A stretch of DNA of 64,000 bases from Litoditis marina (Eukaryota > Nematoda > Chromadorea > Rhabditida > Rhabditidae), in the NCBI GenBank assembly GCA_964036275.1, contig OZ038433.1, positions 24,402,985 through 24,466,984 of the forward strand. Direction: 5' to 3'. The translations under genes were made by a program, and so were the position numbers. The notes beneath the pieces are model-generated. The model was not told the origin of the DNA. It saw nothing but the letters and a program-made list of their open reading frames with translations, and made no database searches. Shown in pieces: positions 12,877 to 24,923 of this stretch. Numbering within the stretch: the stretch's first letter is position 1; each line of letters begins with the position of its first letter.

Positions 12877-14253
12877 AGAAAATAGTTGTCGCTATTTCGT
12901 TCTGTGACCACATTTCCGTCGACGAGAAAAGTGAATCAAGTCGGATTGACGGACGGGAAAACATTTTTTGGCCGCTGAAATGGAAGACCCCCCTCCTTTT
13001 TCTTGTTTGACAGGAAGCCCATACGGATAGAAAAATCTATGGAAACCACTCTCGAACAACTGCGCGTCTTCCCATAATAATAGAAACATCTAAGGCAACT
13101 ATTTCAGCCGTGTGTTACTTTATTTATAACATTACAATCATCAAACACACTTTTCACATTTTTGATCTCATCACATTTACAAATGATTTCATATCTTCTT
13201 ATTTTCGGGCGTCGTTTCATATCCCAGTTGACCATAAATCAGGGCCACATGTTTTGTTATTCGATGGTTATTGACGTCTAGTACACCTCTCAAACAGAGA
13301 ACAAGCCGCATTCGAGTTGAAAGTTTCTTTCTCAATCTTCTTCGCTCATTGTACTACAAAACATACTGAAATTCTAGCGACTATTGTTTTTCATAACGAA
13401 CACATATTTTAACTAGTTGAAGTTATAGTTATTTTCTTTAAATAAATGAACGGAAAAAGCTAGTTATATGTCTACCAAGCGCCAAAGTAGGACAACGGCT
13501 CATACGTATGCACTCAAAAATGAACTGTACCTTGAAACGCAGTTGAATGTTTCGCCGGCAACCCGGGGGTGCCGCTCGTTTGCGTTTCAATGCTTCGTCT
13601 AGTGTGATAACTGGCTGATGTTATTGGATATTCTGCATTCTAAAAAGCGGGCGATCGCCGGACAATTGTGTTCCGCTAATGGCAGTCGGTGCTAATCGAT
13701 TGCAGGTGTTATCAATTTGGAACCAGCTCCAACTACATGACATTTTGTACTAGTTGTGAATGATCACTTTTGACAGACAGACCCGTGTTTTTCAATGATT
13801 TCGACATATAATTCGAGTCTCGTAACCGCAATCCTAGTCGTACTAGTTTCATTTGTTCAAGATTCGCACTATTTGTTGTAAAATGTACACACCTATCGGC
13901 TTTTCAAGACTATCAAACCTTGCTAACTTTTCACAGGTAGATTTTTGGAGTACTTTGCTCCATGAATCGATTAATTTTCTGCTCAATCTCAGACCTTAAT
14001 CCTCAATTTACATCGCTGTTCTCATGTGTATCCAAATTTTGAATCGTGACTCCAAAAACTTACATATCTCTTAACATTGGAAATATATGTTTTTTTAATT
14101 CTAGTAATACATGATAGGTGTTATTTAGAGAACGACATTTACATTTTCTTAAAGACAACGTATTTCCTCCTTTTATTAGTTTCATCACCGTTCAGAATTC
14201 CCAGTCCTCGCACGTATTGGCAATTTGCTCATAATATAATTTTTTGTTCTCAG
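12870..14253. other. Region upstream of the TPRA1 homologue
   Basis: No coding sequence is supported. This stretch probably contains the promoter and 5' leader of the gene starting at 14254. I could not identify a TATA box or a leader exon with confidence. Confidence 0.4.
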
Positions 14254-17200
14254 ATGTCCGTATTATTTCACGATAATCCGGGAACTTCGCTGGGAGAAGC
14301 AAAACTATCGAATGACTCAGGTACTTTTCCGTTTCAAAGTCTGCAAGTGATATTGATAACAGTACTTAGAATAGCTGATAAAAATCATTCAAATTCTCCG
14401 TAAACAGGACCTAATCGAGCAAACAAGAATAGACACCTAGATAGGATAGTGTCGTGACTGGGAAAATACGGGTGTTCACCTTAATAATAATCACACCAAT
14501 TTAATTAACTAGTCGACTTTCGTTCAGCGCAACGTACTGCAGCCTGAGATACACTTGTAATTCAAACACTTAGGGTAAACAATTTCAAAGTAAAGTTAGT
14601 AAAGCTTGTTAAGTTTCAAAGTGAAGTTAGTAAAAAATAACACAATTATGTTTATCTATATTTCTCAAACTTTCTCACAACATTTACGTGCATGTTCGAA
14701 GCCTCTTTCATTTCTTATATAATTATATTCAGACGAAATATTGAATTCTCCGGAATGGATGGAAACATTGTTCACGAATAACACTTTTCTCGACAGTCCA
14801 ACCCACGTGGAAATACGGGGATTTTGCCGAGATGTCCTCTTGTATCAAGTTCCAGCATTACGGTAACATTTTTAAAGATTGTTTTGATGTTTTGATGCAA
14901 ACTATGATAGCATACTGTACTCGGAACAGTGATACGTTTTCGCAATATTTTTTTGTTGGAAAACATTGTACTGCGAATAGCAAACTGAAAAGACACTCTG
15001 TTGGAACAGTATTAACACACAGACAAGTCTGGTATTTTACTGAATCTAATCTGTACTCAAAAGTTTTTGTCGCTTTGTTTTAATCGAATTTCCTGTTTTA
15101 TAATCAGAACGTTTTGCAGAGTTCGTTATTGGGACCTCGCAATATTTGTGCCGAATATTTTGTTTCTCATCTTCCTTCTCCTGAATATCAGATGCGTTGT
15201 GCGGAAAGTGTTCGACTCGAAGAGTCCGGTGTTGAAAGCCTTTTTTGTCCTGGTGAGCACGCTTTTCATTTTCTATCCGACATGTTGTAATTGTCGACCA
15301 CATCGTGTACTATATTTACTTGAAAAAATTACGGAATACATGCTTTCCTAATGTTATAACTGGTCTCTAACTCGGAAAAAGTACTTTGTCGTTAATTACC
15401 AGCAAAGTGCATGTCTTCAGAGATTCTTACCACGTTTTATACCCAATTTTGTTGGTGGTAGATCCCTAATTGGTGTTATTCCAAGTTCATTACAGGTTTA
15501 CATGACGACAATCGTGAACGTTCTCCGATGTCTTGTGTCAATGACTATTACTGCATCCAATCCATTCGGGAATCTAGTGGAAATGGTTGGTTCATATTTG
15601 ATTAATTTCTCGAACTATTAATAATAATAATGTTAGATAAAGACTCAATGTTTCACAACGTCAGATTTGTTTCGACGTGCTCACACGTTTGGCAGACGCA
15701 CGTAAAGTGGTTTGAATTGATAATCTAGAATTTCACATGCACGTCAAGTTTATACTTTAATACCTCTTGTCATCCACGTTTCCGAAAACCTCTTCCATGT
15801 CTGTCATTTGTACATGAACAAGAGTCAGCCGTGAACTGTGTTCCAGTTGTATTTAATACATCCAAAATGTAAAAAAAATAATCAAATTAATGTAATCAAA
15901 AAGATTGAGGAAACACTTGTCAGTTTATAGGTTCTTTGGATCTCGTTAAAGTTTTTCTACATGACGTCGGAACTGAGTGTACTCACGTTTGCTCTTCTTT
16001 TTGGTGAGTTTAGCACGAAAATTCAAAAGTTTCTTGAAGTATTTCTTGATTTTATTTGAGGACCTTTTGTCTGTGGTCTCATGACGTGAAACCCTGTGAC
16101 TGTTTACAAATAACTCGGGTTTTTGCACAGCTGCTTTGGGTTAGCCGTCAGAAATATGACATGTGGCGAAAAATAGTGTGCGATGTGTGAGGATAATTGA
16201 TCGAAACGAAATAGATCTCGAGTCTTTCTGAAAAGTTTTCCAATTATCGGGGTGAACAAAATTGTTGCTCAAGTCAAGTTGTCCAAAATAAGTCAAGTTG
16301 CTCAAGTAGAGTCAAGTTCTTCAAGTCATGTCAAGTTCAAGTTGCAGGTCAACTTGACAGCTCAAAGAGTATCAGGAGAACTATGGTGGTTACACTCCTT
16401 ATCAGCCTTGCGCATACTGCTCTACAGACAATCATTGAACTGAAGTTGATAGACAAGGTTGGTGAACGAAACGGTGTTAGGGAGATACAACTTCTAGAAA
16501 CGAAGAAAACCCTAATCATTATTGATGTGCATCTGAGAGTAGTAATTTGCTGGTTGTATCAAGGCTTCAGAGAATGATACTTCTTCATCTGTGCGGTATT
16601 TTCTATGAAAATCAAGTTTTATAAATGAATGCATTTGTTACGCAACTGAAACGTGGGATGAAAACTGAGGCACAATTGGTTATAAACAACACCAGAGAGC
16701 AAACAATCAATGTCAGAAGATTATAACCATACACGCACGTGAGCTTGAGGCGATGGTTACATAACAGTCAATACACTTTAACATAGAAAATAGAACAATC
16801 TATGGAAAACCATCACTCAGAATGGTGAATGGTAGTAGAACACGTAAAAATGTAGTCGACAATACTTGTGAGGAATTGTGTGTTATGTTTCAGTCTCTCG
16901 TATCCAACGATATTTTCGATCTTCATTCGGAGGGAGGATTGGTGTTTTGGACGCTCACTGCTATGATATTTGCTATGGTAATCATTTTGTAACATTTTTT
17001 TAATGCTTGCTATATAATTTGTAGAACACAGTACAATGAATTCATACAAGTATTGACCGAGAATATAGTCAATAGCAGAGAAATTTATTTTCCTTCTCAT
17101 AGAACACCTACGTAAAGCGCATGAAACGTTGTATTTCAGATGTACATATTCGTGCTGTGCTTACCCTTGACATGCGTTCGGAAGTATGTGACTCTACCGA

Positions 17201-18936
17201 GTGAGTTCATTTGTTGTTAAACAATCCTTTTTTGCAAATGCAATTCAGAAAGGTGATTGCAGAATGGGCAGATCATAGGTTAATTACCGTGTTTATTCTC
17301 AAGTTGTCCGAGAAAAGAGAAAGAGAGAGAGAGAAGAAGAAAAAGACAACGAGAAAGAAAAGAGAGAGATGAGAACGATTGTTTTTGCAGGTCGATGTTC
17401 CTTCTATATGTATTGTATTCTGCTCTCGGTGTTGAACCTGATGCAAGCACTCGGCTCTGCACTCCTATTTTTCAGCTCCTCTGACGGAATGTGGTCGGTG
17501 AAAATCATTCGGACAAAATACAGACTAATCAAATAATGAAAAAAATGTACGTAACATCAGAATTTGAGAAAAGTTGACTATGAACTGCAAGTCTCCTATA
17601 CACCTATAGTGAAATGTCATCACAACCCACATTGATTGGGAAATTTTTTTTATTTACAGTTTCATCGACTTCTCCACGTTCCTCTATTTCTGCTTCTACA
17701 CACCAATTGTTTATTTCACCTTCCTGCGCCGGTCACTCAGGTTAGATTGTTTTCATATGTTCCACCCTTGTTCTGTGAAAACGCTGGCAGCTTAAAATAC
17801 CGGAGAAGATGCAGGCTTAAATACTGGGGTCGAATTAGCCTGCATATCCCTATGAATTTCAAACAGTACAGGCGACATCTGGCTGACCCCGGTATTTTAA
17901 GTTGCAAAATTGGCCAGTCCGGTATTTTAAGTTACAGCGGTTTTTCAGAGTTGCAGTTTGATCTCGATACACGCTATAATTTACGCATTTCTACCGAAAT
18001 TTTTCAACAATATCAAAATACGAAACACAGCGGAATTAAGGTGATAGACACCGTATACGCCTGCGTTCGAAAGAGCAAACTCTATAATACTTTTATCATT
18101 CACCAAACTAACGAGCATGTAACTTGGAATGAGAAACACGATTTGAAGAAGCTGTAGTAGATAAAAAATATTTAGTACCCTTATTTTGACCATCAATTTT
18201 GTATGTATTTTCCAGAACCTCACCGAAAAAACCGAGTGATAGTTTGTTCTCATACAAGAAACAAAGAGATGAGTCCGGATCGGCAGATTTGCCGGAGTCG
18301 TACTATCCGCGCTTCTCAGGTCAGTACGATAGTCCGTTTCACGCGTTTCTTTCATTTTTTAGTCTTGATGATTCTAGTGTTTCACAATTTATTATTTGTA
18401 TTGTCACTTCAAAGACAACATTGATAACGTCTTTTTTGTGGTTGGAGAGAACTCGACTAAAATCATGTCTCAATCCTAGTAAACAACACATGAACATATT
18501 GTTATGTACAATAATGGAAATCATCACTTTCGACGTATGCTCACGTTCACTACAAGTATTTATAGGTGTCGTCTTTGTTAGATGAACTATTTTGACGAAA
18601 CTCAATGAGATTCTATCATTCTAATTCATCCTGATTCGTTTTTCTGCAGGTCTCACATCTCCTTCGTATGACGACCTGTTTGATTGTGGCCGGGACGCCC
18701 GCTACACCGACTATGAGTTCACGAGGGACTACCTACAGTGTCCGTACGACACTCCGCTGATGCCGTCGGAGACTGCTGAGAGCACCGTGACGACCAGGAC
18801 GGGTTCAGACGACCAGGAGAACCGCCAGAGGGACAGTGTGTTGTGGGCAAACTCCCTGGAAAGGGCCCCGCGACAGCTGAAGGGACTCGGGACCAATGGG
18901 ACTCTTGTGTTCGAGGAAACTTCGCGGTGGCAATAG
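14254..18936 (+). CDS. tpra-1: TPRA1 (GPR175) homologue, seven-helix membrane protein
   Basis: Twelve exons: 14254-14320, 14733-14862, 15120-15252, 15496-15585, 15931-16003, 16348-16457, 16894-16977, 17140-17200, 17391-17493, 17660-17740, 18216-18319, 18650-18936. All phases agree and give 440 residues. The family is a conserved animal membrane protein of uncertain function, annotated as GPCR-like. Diagnostic similarity to vertebrate TPRA1 includes YWDLAIFVPNILF (TM1, about residues 68-90), LVSMTITAS (TM2 end), SELSVLTFALLFG (TM3), LDSSKSIRR before TM4, SRCSFYMYCILLSVLNLMQA (TM6) and FSTFLYFCFYTPIVYF (TM7). The tail from about 311 is hydrophilic and keeps the conserved LFSYK motif. The ATG follows a TTCTCAG acceptor directly, suggesting trans-splicing or a non-coding leader exon. 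Two introns have GTTGGT donors. The orthologue call is strong; the cellular role is not shown by sequence. Confidence 0.93.
16260..16345. repeat. CAAGT-rich imperfect repeat in TPRA1 intron 5
   Basis: The motif CAAGTCAAGTTG and variants recur about nine times directly before the splice acceptor of exon 6 at 16348. The repeat blends into the acceptor (AAGTTGCAG) and shows no polypyrimidine tract of the usual nematode type. Confidence 0.7.
17773..17950. mobile_element. 178-bp MITE, copy 1, in a TPRA1 intron
   Basis: The ends are inverted repeats: CTGTGAAAACGCTGGCAGC with TTAAAATACCGG on the left, and CCGGTATTTTAAGTTACAGC with GGTTTTTCAGAG on the right. A second copy of the same length lies at 62577-62754 in the opposite orientation. 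Two-base repeats flank each copy (TT here, TA there), so a 2-bp target duplication is possible. No coding capacity. It sits within the 475-base intron between exons 10 and 11. Confidence 0.85.
17960..18086. repeat. Degenerate dispersed repeat (ACACAGCGG family), copy 1
   Basis: This segment shares the pattern ACACAGCGG...ACACCGTAT...CCTGC...CGAAAGAGC...ACTCTA with 38440-38566, and more weakly with 36750-36820 and 53430-53505. Divergence suggests an old family. It is intronic in the TPRA1 homologue. Confidence 0.55.
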
Positions 18937-20035
18937 CTCTGCAAACTTCAAGAATATGTCGTTAAGCCAAGCTATTTTCGTGTATTCAAACTCTCGATGG
19001 GCTCTTCCAAGTTTTAACTGCGTTTAGGATTCCCTCTTTCAAACGCAAGCATTAATGATGTCTGTGCCCTACCACGGTGTATTGGTAGTTTGAGTCCTGT
19101 TGTTTCTCGGTTGAAATTGGGAATGAATGGCACGTGAAGGGATCAAACTACAACAAACATTTGTCACTTCCTACACCGCATTGGAACTTGTGACTTGAGC
19201 CTGTCATGTAGGAACCGTGTCTTTCTTATGTCGGTGAATAATGACTGTTGGCACGGTCGCCTGGAAAAATAATCGATTCGAATATTTACAACCCAAGAAT
19301 TTTCTGAGCGAATTATGGGTTAAATTTAGCATCTGAAAAACTCCGAGGTGTTACTAACTGAAAAGTTCGATTGAAACGAGTAACCACTTAGTTTTATATG
19401 TACATAGATTATTATTGTAGTTGTCATGATCGTTGTGTTCTAATTGAGTACATATCTGTCCTTACGATCCACGCTTTGTCAATACCGGTTTTTCTATCAA
19501 AATGATTGTTGCACATATTGAATATATTATTCAACCAAAATGAATTTTATTCTACTTTTCTTGTGTTGTGAACACTGTTCCTAAGTAAACCCCACTGTTG
19601 GTTTTAACGTTGTGTTTTATAACCAACTATCAGAAAGAATTCAGTCTACCACCTTCGCTTCGATTCAAAATGACGAGGAATGTTGAAATACATGAACGTG
19701 CTATTACTTCAACCACTTCAAAGTGAATGCAATTACACTACCTATTTGTTTTCAAAAGTTATATAAAATCTCTTTCTCTTCGGGTTTTCTTTAACAACAG
19801 TGAAGCATCAAGCAAATCTTTTTAAGGCCGCAATGAAAGAATAACTCAGATGAGTAAAAAAATCAGGAGAACTGAAAACTGAGAAAAACACAAAGTGGTA
19901 AATTTCGCCTTTACCCGAGACGTCACGATTTCAGTCAATATGCCTCTTTCTTGCGGCACCCTCAGTGAGGTAACGGAAGGGGATCGGATTCCTCCTGCTG
20001 GACTATAGAACAATGTAGACGGAAGTTCATGAAAA
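18937..20035. other. 3' flank of TPRA1 gene, no gene supported
   Basis: No open frame of interest to about 19890. Between 20041 and 19900 on the minus strand an open segment follows a good acceptor (TTTCTTCAG), with a reading such as FNFHELPSTLFYSPAGG. It may be the next exon after 20336-20481, or an untranslated part, since one phase gives an early stop. Confidence 0.35.
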
Positions 20036-20335
20036 TTGAACCTGAAGAAAAAAATAATAGTGGATCAAAGAAGTTAGTCAATGTATTCATAGACTCCATT
20101 CATAGTGCTGCTCAACAAACATAGCGTCACATGTCAGTGTATGAATACATGTTCAATACATATCACCCTCTCTGGTACGTCACATCAACTAGAACATTAT
20201 AACGCAGAGTAGTATTAATGTTTTTCTTGTCATTGAAACTGAAACTACTTTGAAGTTTTTAAAAAAAAATTTAGGTTTTTTCGTCGGTTGTGTGTTAGAG
20301 AAAGCAAACAGCACTTCTAAAGCTTCCCAACTTAC

Positions 20336-20481
20336 CAAAGTGTCGCCAAACTTTTCAAATAAATTGTATTGGTCCAACCCCGTATTCAGAATTTTTAGTG
20401 TTACATGAAATGTAGAAATATCTGAGTCATAATAGAAGCATAGAGATGTCGCTTCCTCAAGCTCAGTGAGTTCAAATTCTG
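20336..20481 (-). CDS. Possible exon of an unidentified minus-strand gene
   Basis: The segment is open from a CAACACAG acceptor to a consensus donor, TTG/GTAAGT, in phase 0 at its end. The 48 encoded residues look natural, with TELEEATSLCFYYDSDIS and LKILNTGLDQYNLFEKFG. If the acceptor at 20042 is used in the same phase, the protein would end four codons later; using other donors would extend it. No family is recognised. Any upstream exons would have to lie across or beyond the inverted repeat at 20686-21058, which may have disrupted the gene. Confidence 0.35.
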
Positions 20482-20685
20482 CTGTGTTGATGTTGGCGTT
20501 TTTCGGTGTAATTTACCAATTTCAGCTTTGTTTGCATTATCAGATTACAACCCGAATTCGCTCACCCCTATAGCTAATTTCCTTTCTGATTTAGTGTTCC
20601 ATGCATTGTGTGTCACTCAAACTTCGAATGTAAAACACAAAAACAAAAGTTTGATATGGACCTGAAAACCTGAAAACTAATCGGT

Positions 20686-21058
20686 AATTAGTAAAAAGTG
20701 GGGGAACCAACAAATGTGTGAGTTGTGTTTGGTTCGACCTCGATATCAGCAAAAAGTGAACGATACGAATTGCTGTGACACTGTAGCAGTAGTATTCTAC
20801 AAAAATAGAACAATACCAATGTTGCACAATGGTTCACGAAGCCCGCATGATATTTCAGAAATTGCCGAATGATATTTCATGTGTGCTTTGACGACATGCG
20901 TGCGTTGTGAACCACTGTGCAACATTGGTATTGTTCTATTTTTGTAGAATACTACTGCTACAGTGTCACAGCAATTCGTATCGTTCACTTTTTGCTGATA
21001 TCGAGGTCGAACCAAACACAACTCACACATTTGTTGGTTCCCCCACTTTTTACTAATT
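20686..21058. repeat. Near-perfect 152-bp inverted repeat with 69-base loop
   Basis: Arms at 20686-20837 and 20907-21058 are equal in length and differ at a single base that I could find. Outer ends read AATTAGTAAAAAGTGGGGG and its inverse. Inside the loop a short direct repeat (ATGATATTTCA) occurs twice. The identical peptides read from each arm on opposite strands are a by-product of this symmetry. Transcription across it would give a long hairpin RNA. The arms resemble neither the hAT-like nor the TTAA-type elements here. Confidence 0.95.
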
Positions 21059-21555
21059 GTCCTTTTTTTGCTAGTTGTACTACTACAACTTCATATGTTG
21101 CCTATTCACAGAGTGGATCTTGTGATGTTATTATGGAAATCTCAGTTTTGTGTGTGCACTAAGCCGAATGCAGACCATAAAATTGCTGGTGTTGTAATAT
21201 AACGCAAGTTACTGGCTCTGTGACTATCAACAACTGAACAAAAACGCTAAACGTTCCGATTGACATGTATGTACCCCGCTTTTAGCGGCGATAAGCGAAC
21301 GGGATTGGCGCCATTGACAAATCTACAATTAGAGACACCAACTCACTTACAATATAGCCATTATTTCCAATTCCAATACCACAACAGAAACCTTCATGTT
21401 GAAACTTTTTTTTTCATTCCTGCGTCAATTGGCACACGCGTCTGGCGCCAGAACGAAACGAAAGTTGCTAGGTTTTTGAGCTACCAGTACACACTACATG
21501 TGTCAATTATCGATTGGAGCAATATTCAAACTATTCAATTGTCAGTTTCGTGTGT
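21059..21555. other. Spacer between inverted repeat and GGCGCC array
   Basis: No gene is supported. The open frame at 21260-21601 overlaps the start of the GGCGCC-rich repeats and lacks splice signals. Confidence 0.4.
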
Positions 21556-22390
21556 TTTTGTTTTTGGCGCCATTTGGCGTCTGTTCCGAGCCAGAGGATA
21601 AAATTAGATTTTGAATTTGTTGATCTATATTTCACATTGGAATATTCAATATCTGTTAACTTGAAACAGTTTGATTGACGATAACTGATATTTTTCCAAC
21701 TTTGGCGCCAATTGGCGCCAGCGCACAGTGCCAACAAAACTTTTTGATTTTCAGATTGAGCATCTTACTTGCCATGTGATAGTTATTTAGTGTACCGAAT
21801 TTCAGACGATTCCATTGACGCTGTCGTGAGTTTGGGTTTTGGCGCCATCTGTCGCCTGGTTCGAGCGCCAGAAGAAAAATTTCAGTTTTGGAAAAGACTT
21901 TCACACTTTCCACCAAATTATTCAATTTCTATTAGTGTTCAACATTTTAGTTGACGATAAATAGTGTTTTGCCGTTTTTGGCGCCTATTGGCGCCGGGCG
22001 CCAATGATGATGTATTCATCTCATATTTGGCGCGACGAGCTGACTTTTGCATTATACCTCATGTTTCAAATTTCAGCTGAATCGGTTCGGTAGTTTTTCC
22101 AATAGTGGTTTTTGGCGCCTATTGGCGCCCGCGCCCGGCGCCAATGAGGAGCTATACATCTCATATTTGGCGCGACGGGCTAAATTTTGCATTAGAACTC
22201 ATGTTTCAAATTTCAGCTAAATCGGTTCGGTAGTTTTTCCAATAGTGGTTTTCGGCGCCTATTGGCGCCCGCGCCCGGCGCCAGAGATTAGATATACATT
22301 TCATACTTGGCGCGACGAGCTAACTTTTGCCATAGAATAGATGTTCCAAATTTCAGCCAAATTGGTACAGTAGTTTTTCCACTACGATGC
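21556..22390. repeat. GGCGCC-rich tandem array, unit about 135-140 bp
   Basis: Units begin with paired GGCGCC palindromes (TTTGGCGCCTATTGGCGCC). The three clearest start at 21980, 22114 and 22254, spaced 134 and 140 bases. Each clear unit continues with CATCTCATATTTGGCGCGAC and AAATTTCAGCTNAATCGGTT and then a GTAGTTTTTCC tail. More diverged units extend back to about 21556. No coding potential is evident. The GGCGCC clusters are strongly self-complementary. Confidence 0.85.
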
Positions 22391-22404
22391 GGACAGAATT
22401 CCGT

Positions 22405-22469
22405 GAGGGACGAGGGAGGAGGGAGGAGGGACGAGGGACGAGGGACGAGGGACGAGTGACGAGGGACGA
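22405..22469. repeat. G-rich heptamer repeat (GAGGGAC)n
   Basis: About nine copies of a GAGGGAC/GAGGGAG unit lie at the end of the GGCGCC array. Runs of GGG at this spacing could form a quadruplex on the plus strand. The same position in a related repeat at 60430-60720 holds a (TTCC)n run instead. Confidence 0.85.
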
Positions 22470-22715
22470 ATTACGGCGGAACTTTTCAACAACGACACGA
22501 AACCATAACTCAGGCGAAAATAATTCGATTTGGCTGAAATTTTCACACAATGTTCAATTCGTGATTCTCTAACGTTCTCTTCTTTTAGTTTTCGAAAAAA
22601 GATTATATTTGAAGCTTTTTGTTAATTAAAAGGAAAAAACTAGTCCGCAATGGCCAAACCAAAGACAACTCACGCAGAGCGCTTCGCGCTCCGCGCGATG
22701 TTCAACCAGTTCAGA
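22470..22715 (-). repeat. Dispersed repeat with GC palindrome, copy 1 (reverse)
   Basis: Read on the minus strand, this begins with GCGCGGAGCGCGAAGCGCT, then TTGTCTTTGG, then a T-rich part, then AAATTTCAGCCAAATCGA and GAGTTATG, and ends in the short tandem repeat at 22405-22469. The same order of motifs occurs on the plus strand at 60430-60720. Both copies are old and their internal bases have diverged. Confidence 0.7.
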
Positions 22716-24814
22716 AATAACATTTTATTGTATTCGAAAAAAGTGATAATTTCCGTTCTATTTTGAAAAAATGACTTTTCCTATGATATTTCTCCCAACG
22801 CTATTTAGTATTCATAACCCCAATTCGCTTCCTTGTCATAGAAACATTTGAATTCTTATGTGCCCATCAATGTCTGTTTTGAGTGGGTTACACTCGTTTG
22901 ACGTATCATCCAGACAAAAGATAGAGAGACTTCCTGGTTTATTGCATTCAGACCATGTTATACTCGGTAATTCAGTTGGGCTCCTTGCTTTTTGGAGGAG
23001 GTACATTCAACAACAGCTGAAATTGGCAAGCTTCTCACTTATACCATGTCTTATACGTTTTTTCGAAAACAACCAAAACGCGTGACGCATTTCACGCAAA
23101 TGTGCGTGCGACTCTCCGTATTTACGATTTCTCTTTAATTCAAATCACTCGGGATTGTGTTCATTCGCCTAATTATATTAGAACAATTATGCTGATTGAG
23201 ATAGATGTTTTTGAGAATTAAGAAGCCAATATCTCAATACTTTATAGACATGAACGCTTTATCCGAGTGGAGATGTTTTTCATATCCACTGCTCACCCCA
23301 ACATAGCTAGTCCATTGTGTAACTGTATTTGCAACTCTATTTTCAAAAGATCTGTGACAGCGTAAATTCTCATTTGAATCGTAAAGTTATTCTTCCCCGC
23401 TTTTCTTTTCTAATTGGGTTCTCACCGTGTCTAATTTGTTTACATTCTCGCCCAATTCCCAGTAACTAGTAACGTCAACAAAATGCGTAAAAAGGAGTAT
23501 TCAATCCAGAACTCATATCCGTAGTCAAATTGTGAATGACGTTAGAAGTATGTAGCATCTATGATGTAACGTAAAAGTTTGTGAAGTGAAAATGACAACT
23601 TGCTATTATTTTTTTCGGTTGTTTTGAGTTCTCCAACAGGTATCACTCTGCTGCTCGCGCTCATGAACACCTAGAGGCTAACAAAAAAGTGAAAAAGTTC
23701 TATTGGTGGACGGTTACCTCAATATGCCCTCGAAAAACTCGAAGAGATGACATATAGAAAGTTGAATTGTGAATTACGGTAAAAAACGTAGTAATCACTA
23801 AAACTTTACTATACCGTATTTCGTTTTGCACAGAACTATCCTCACAAATTTTTCTGGGAATCGACGAAAAAGAAGGACCACAACCAAAATGAACACCTCA
23901 TTACCAAATTTTGTCGTGTTTCCGATTGGTATTCCAGAGCAGTATGCTCATCTATTTTTATGGGGGATTACAACATAGAACGGCCATGTGTCTGCATGAA
24001 GACTCAAACATACATAGACTAAAACACAACTTTTTTTGACTCGATTTCCTATTTAGATATTAATAATTGCTTTTATCCAATTCGGTCATGTAAATCATGA
24101 CAATGCGAAATATTGAATCAGAACAGTATAAAAGCGGTACAGTTTTTGAAATATAAAAGAATGAAAAGTGCACATCCGTCTGATTCATTATATAATTATA
24201 AGTTTATCTATGGCGCCATCAAGTTTTTATTTTGAAGTTTCGAACAAAATATGTTTTCGCGAGATATGTTACATCGCATGAAATCCGATACAAGGCTAGC
24301 CGAATAGAAAACGCACATTTTGTCAGCTACAACTATTCGGATTTCCTCCGCGAGCTTGAACCTAGTTCAGTATTTATAATTCATTTACAATGCCTATTTT
24401 GGTGGGAATATTGTATACTTCACACTACCTCAAATGCATGGAATTCACCTAAAACCTACTACTAATTAATTGGTTCGAGGTTAAAATCTTCAGGTAATAT
24501 CCCGCTAACCAATGTTAGTTCTTTTATTCAGTGCCAGGCTCAAAATATTATTTTGGAGACGAAGGTATTTTGCATTTTTTTCAGAATCTCGAACATGTTC
24601 CCGTATAAGAAGTGTGAGCATGTACTTGAATAGAATCTGTACTTCATGGTTTGCGGTTTTCTCAATCACCGGTTCCGATGTTTATCAGTTCTCGATTTTT
24701 CCCACGATATATTTCTAGCAGTATCTGCATAATCCTATTTACTTCCTTGATCTCTTTAAGATGTTTATGAGTTCCTGGTTCTTTGTTCCCATACTATTTT
24801 TGCGAAATTTTCAG

Positions 24815-24923
24815 AATTCTCTCAGACAACCATTCACGCTTGACCAGTGGAGCAAACAAATTAATAATTTCAGCACGAAAACAGCCGAAGGTAGACAAAC
24901 TCTAACTTGGTTCAGAAAAATGT
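24815..24923 (+). CDS. Exon-like ORF, unidentified
   Basis: After an AAATTTTCAG acceptor the frame reads 36 codons to TAA, with SLRQPFTLDQWSKQINNFST. Composition is protein-like, but no upstream exon could be joined with confidence. It may be the last exon of a small or decayed gene. Confidence 0.25.

Noticed and set aside
12673..13010. Open frames on both strands rich in SLSLSL or ERERER
   Set aside because: They are translations of the (CT)n microsatellite and have no other support.
20591..21162. Two identical peptides (starting MQHWYCSIFVEYYCYS) on opposite strands, suggesting a duplicated gene
   Set aside because: They are the same bases read from the two arms of the inverted repeat. 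There is no splice context or family match.
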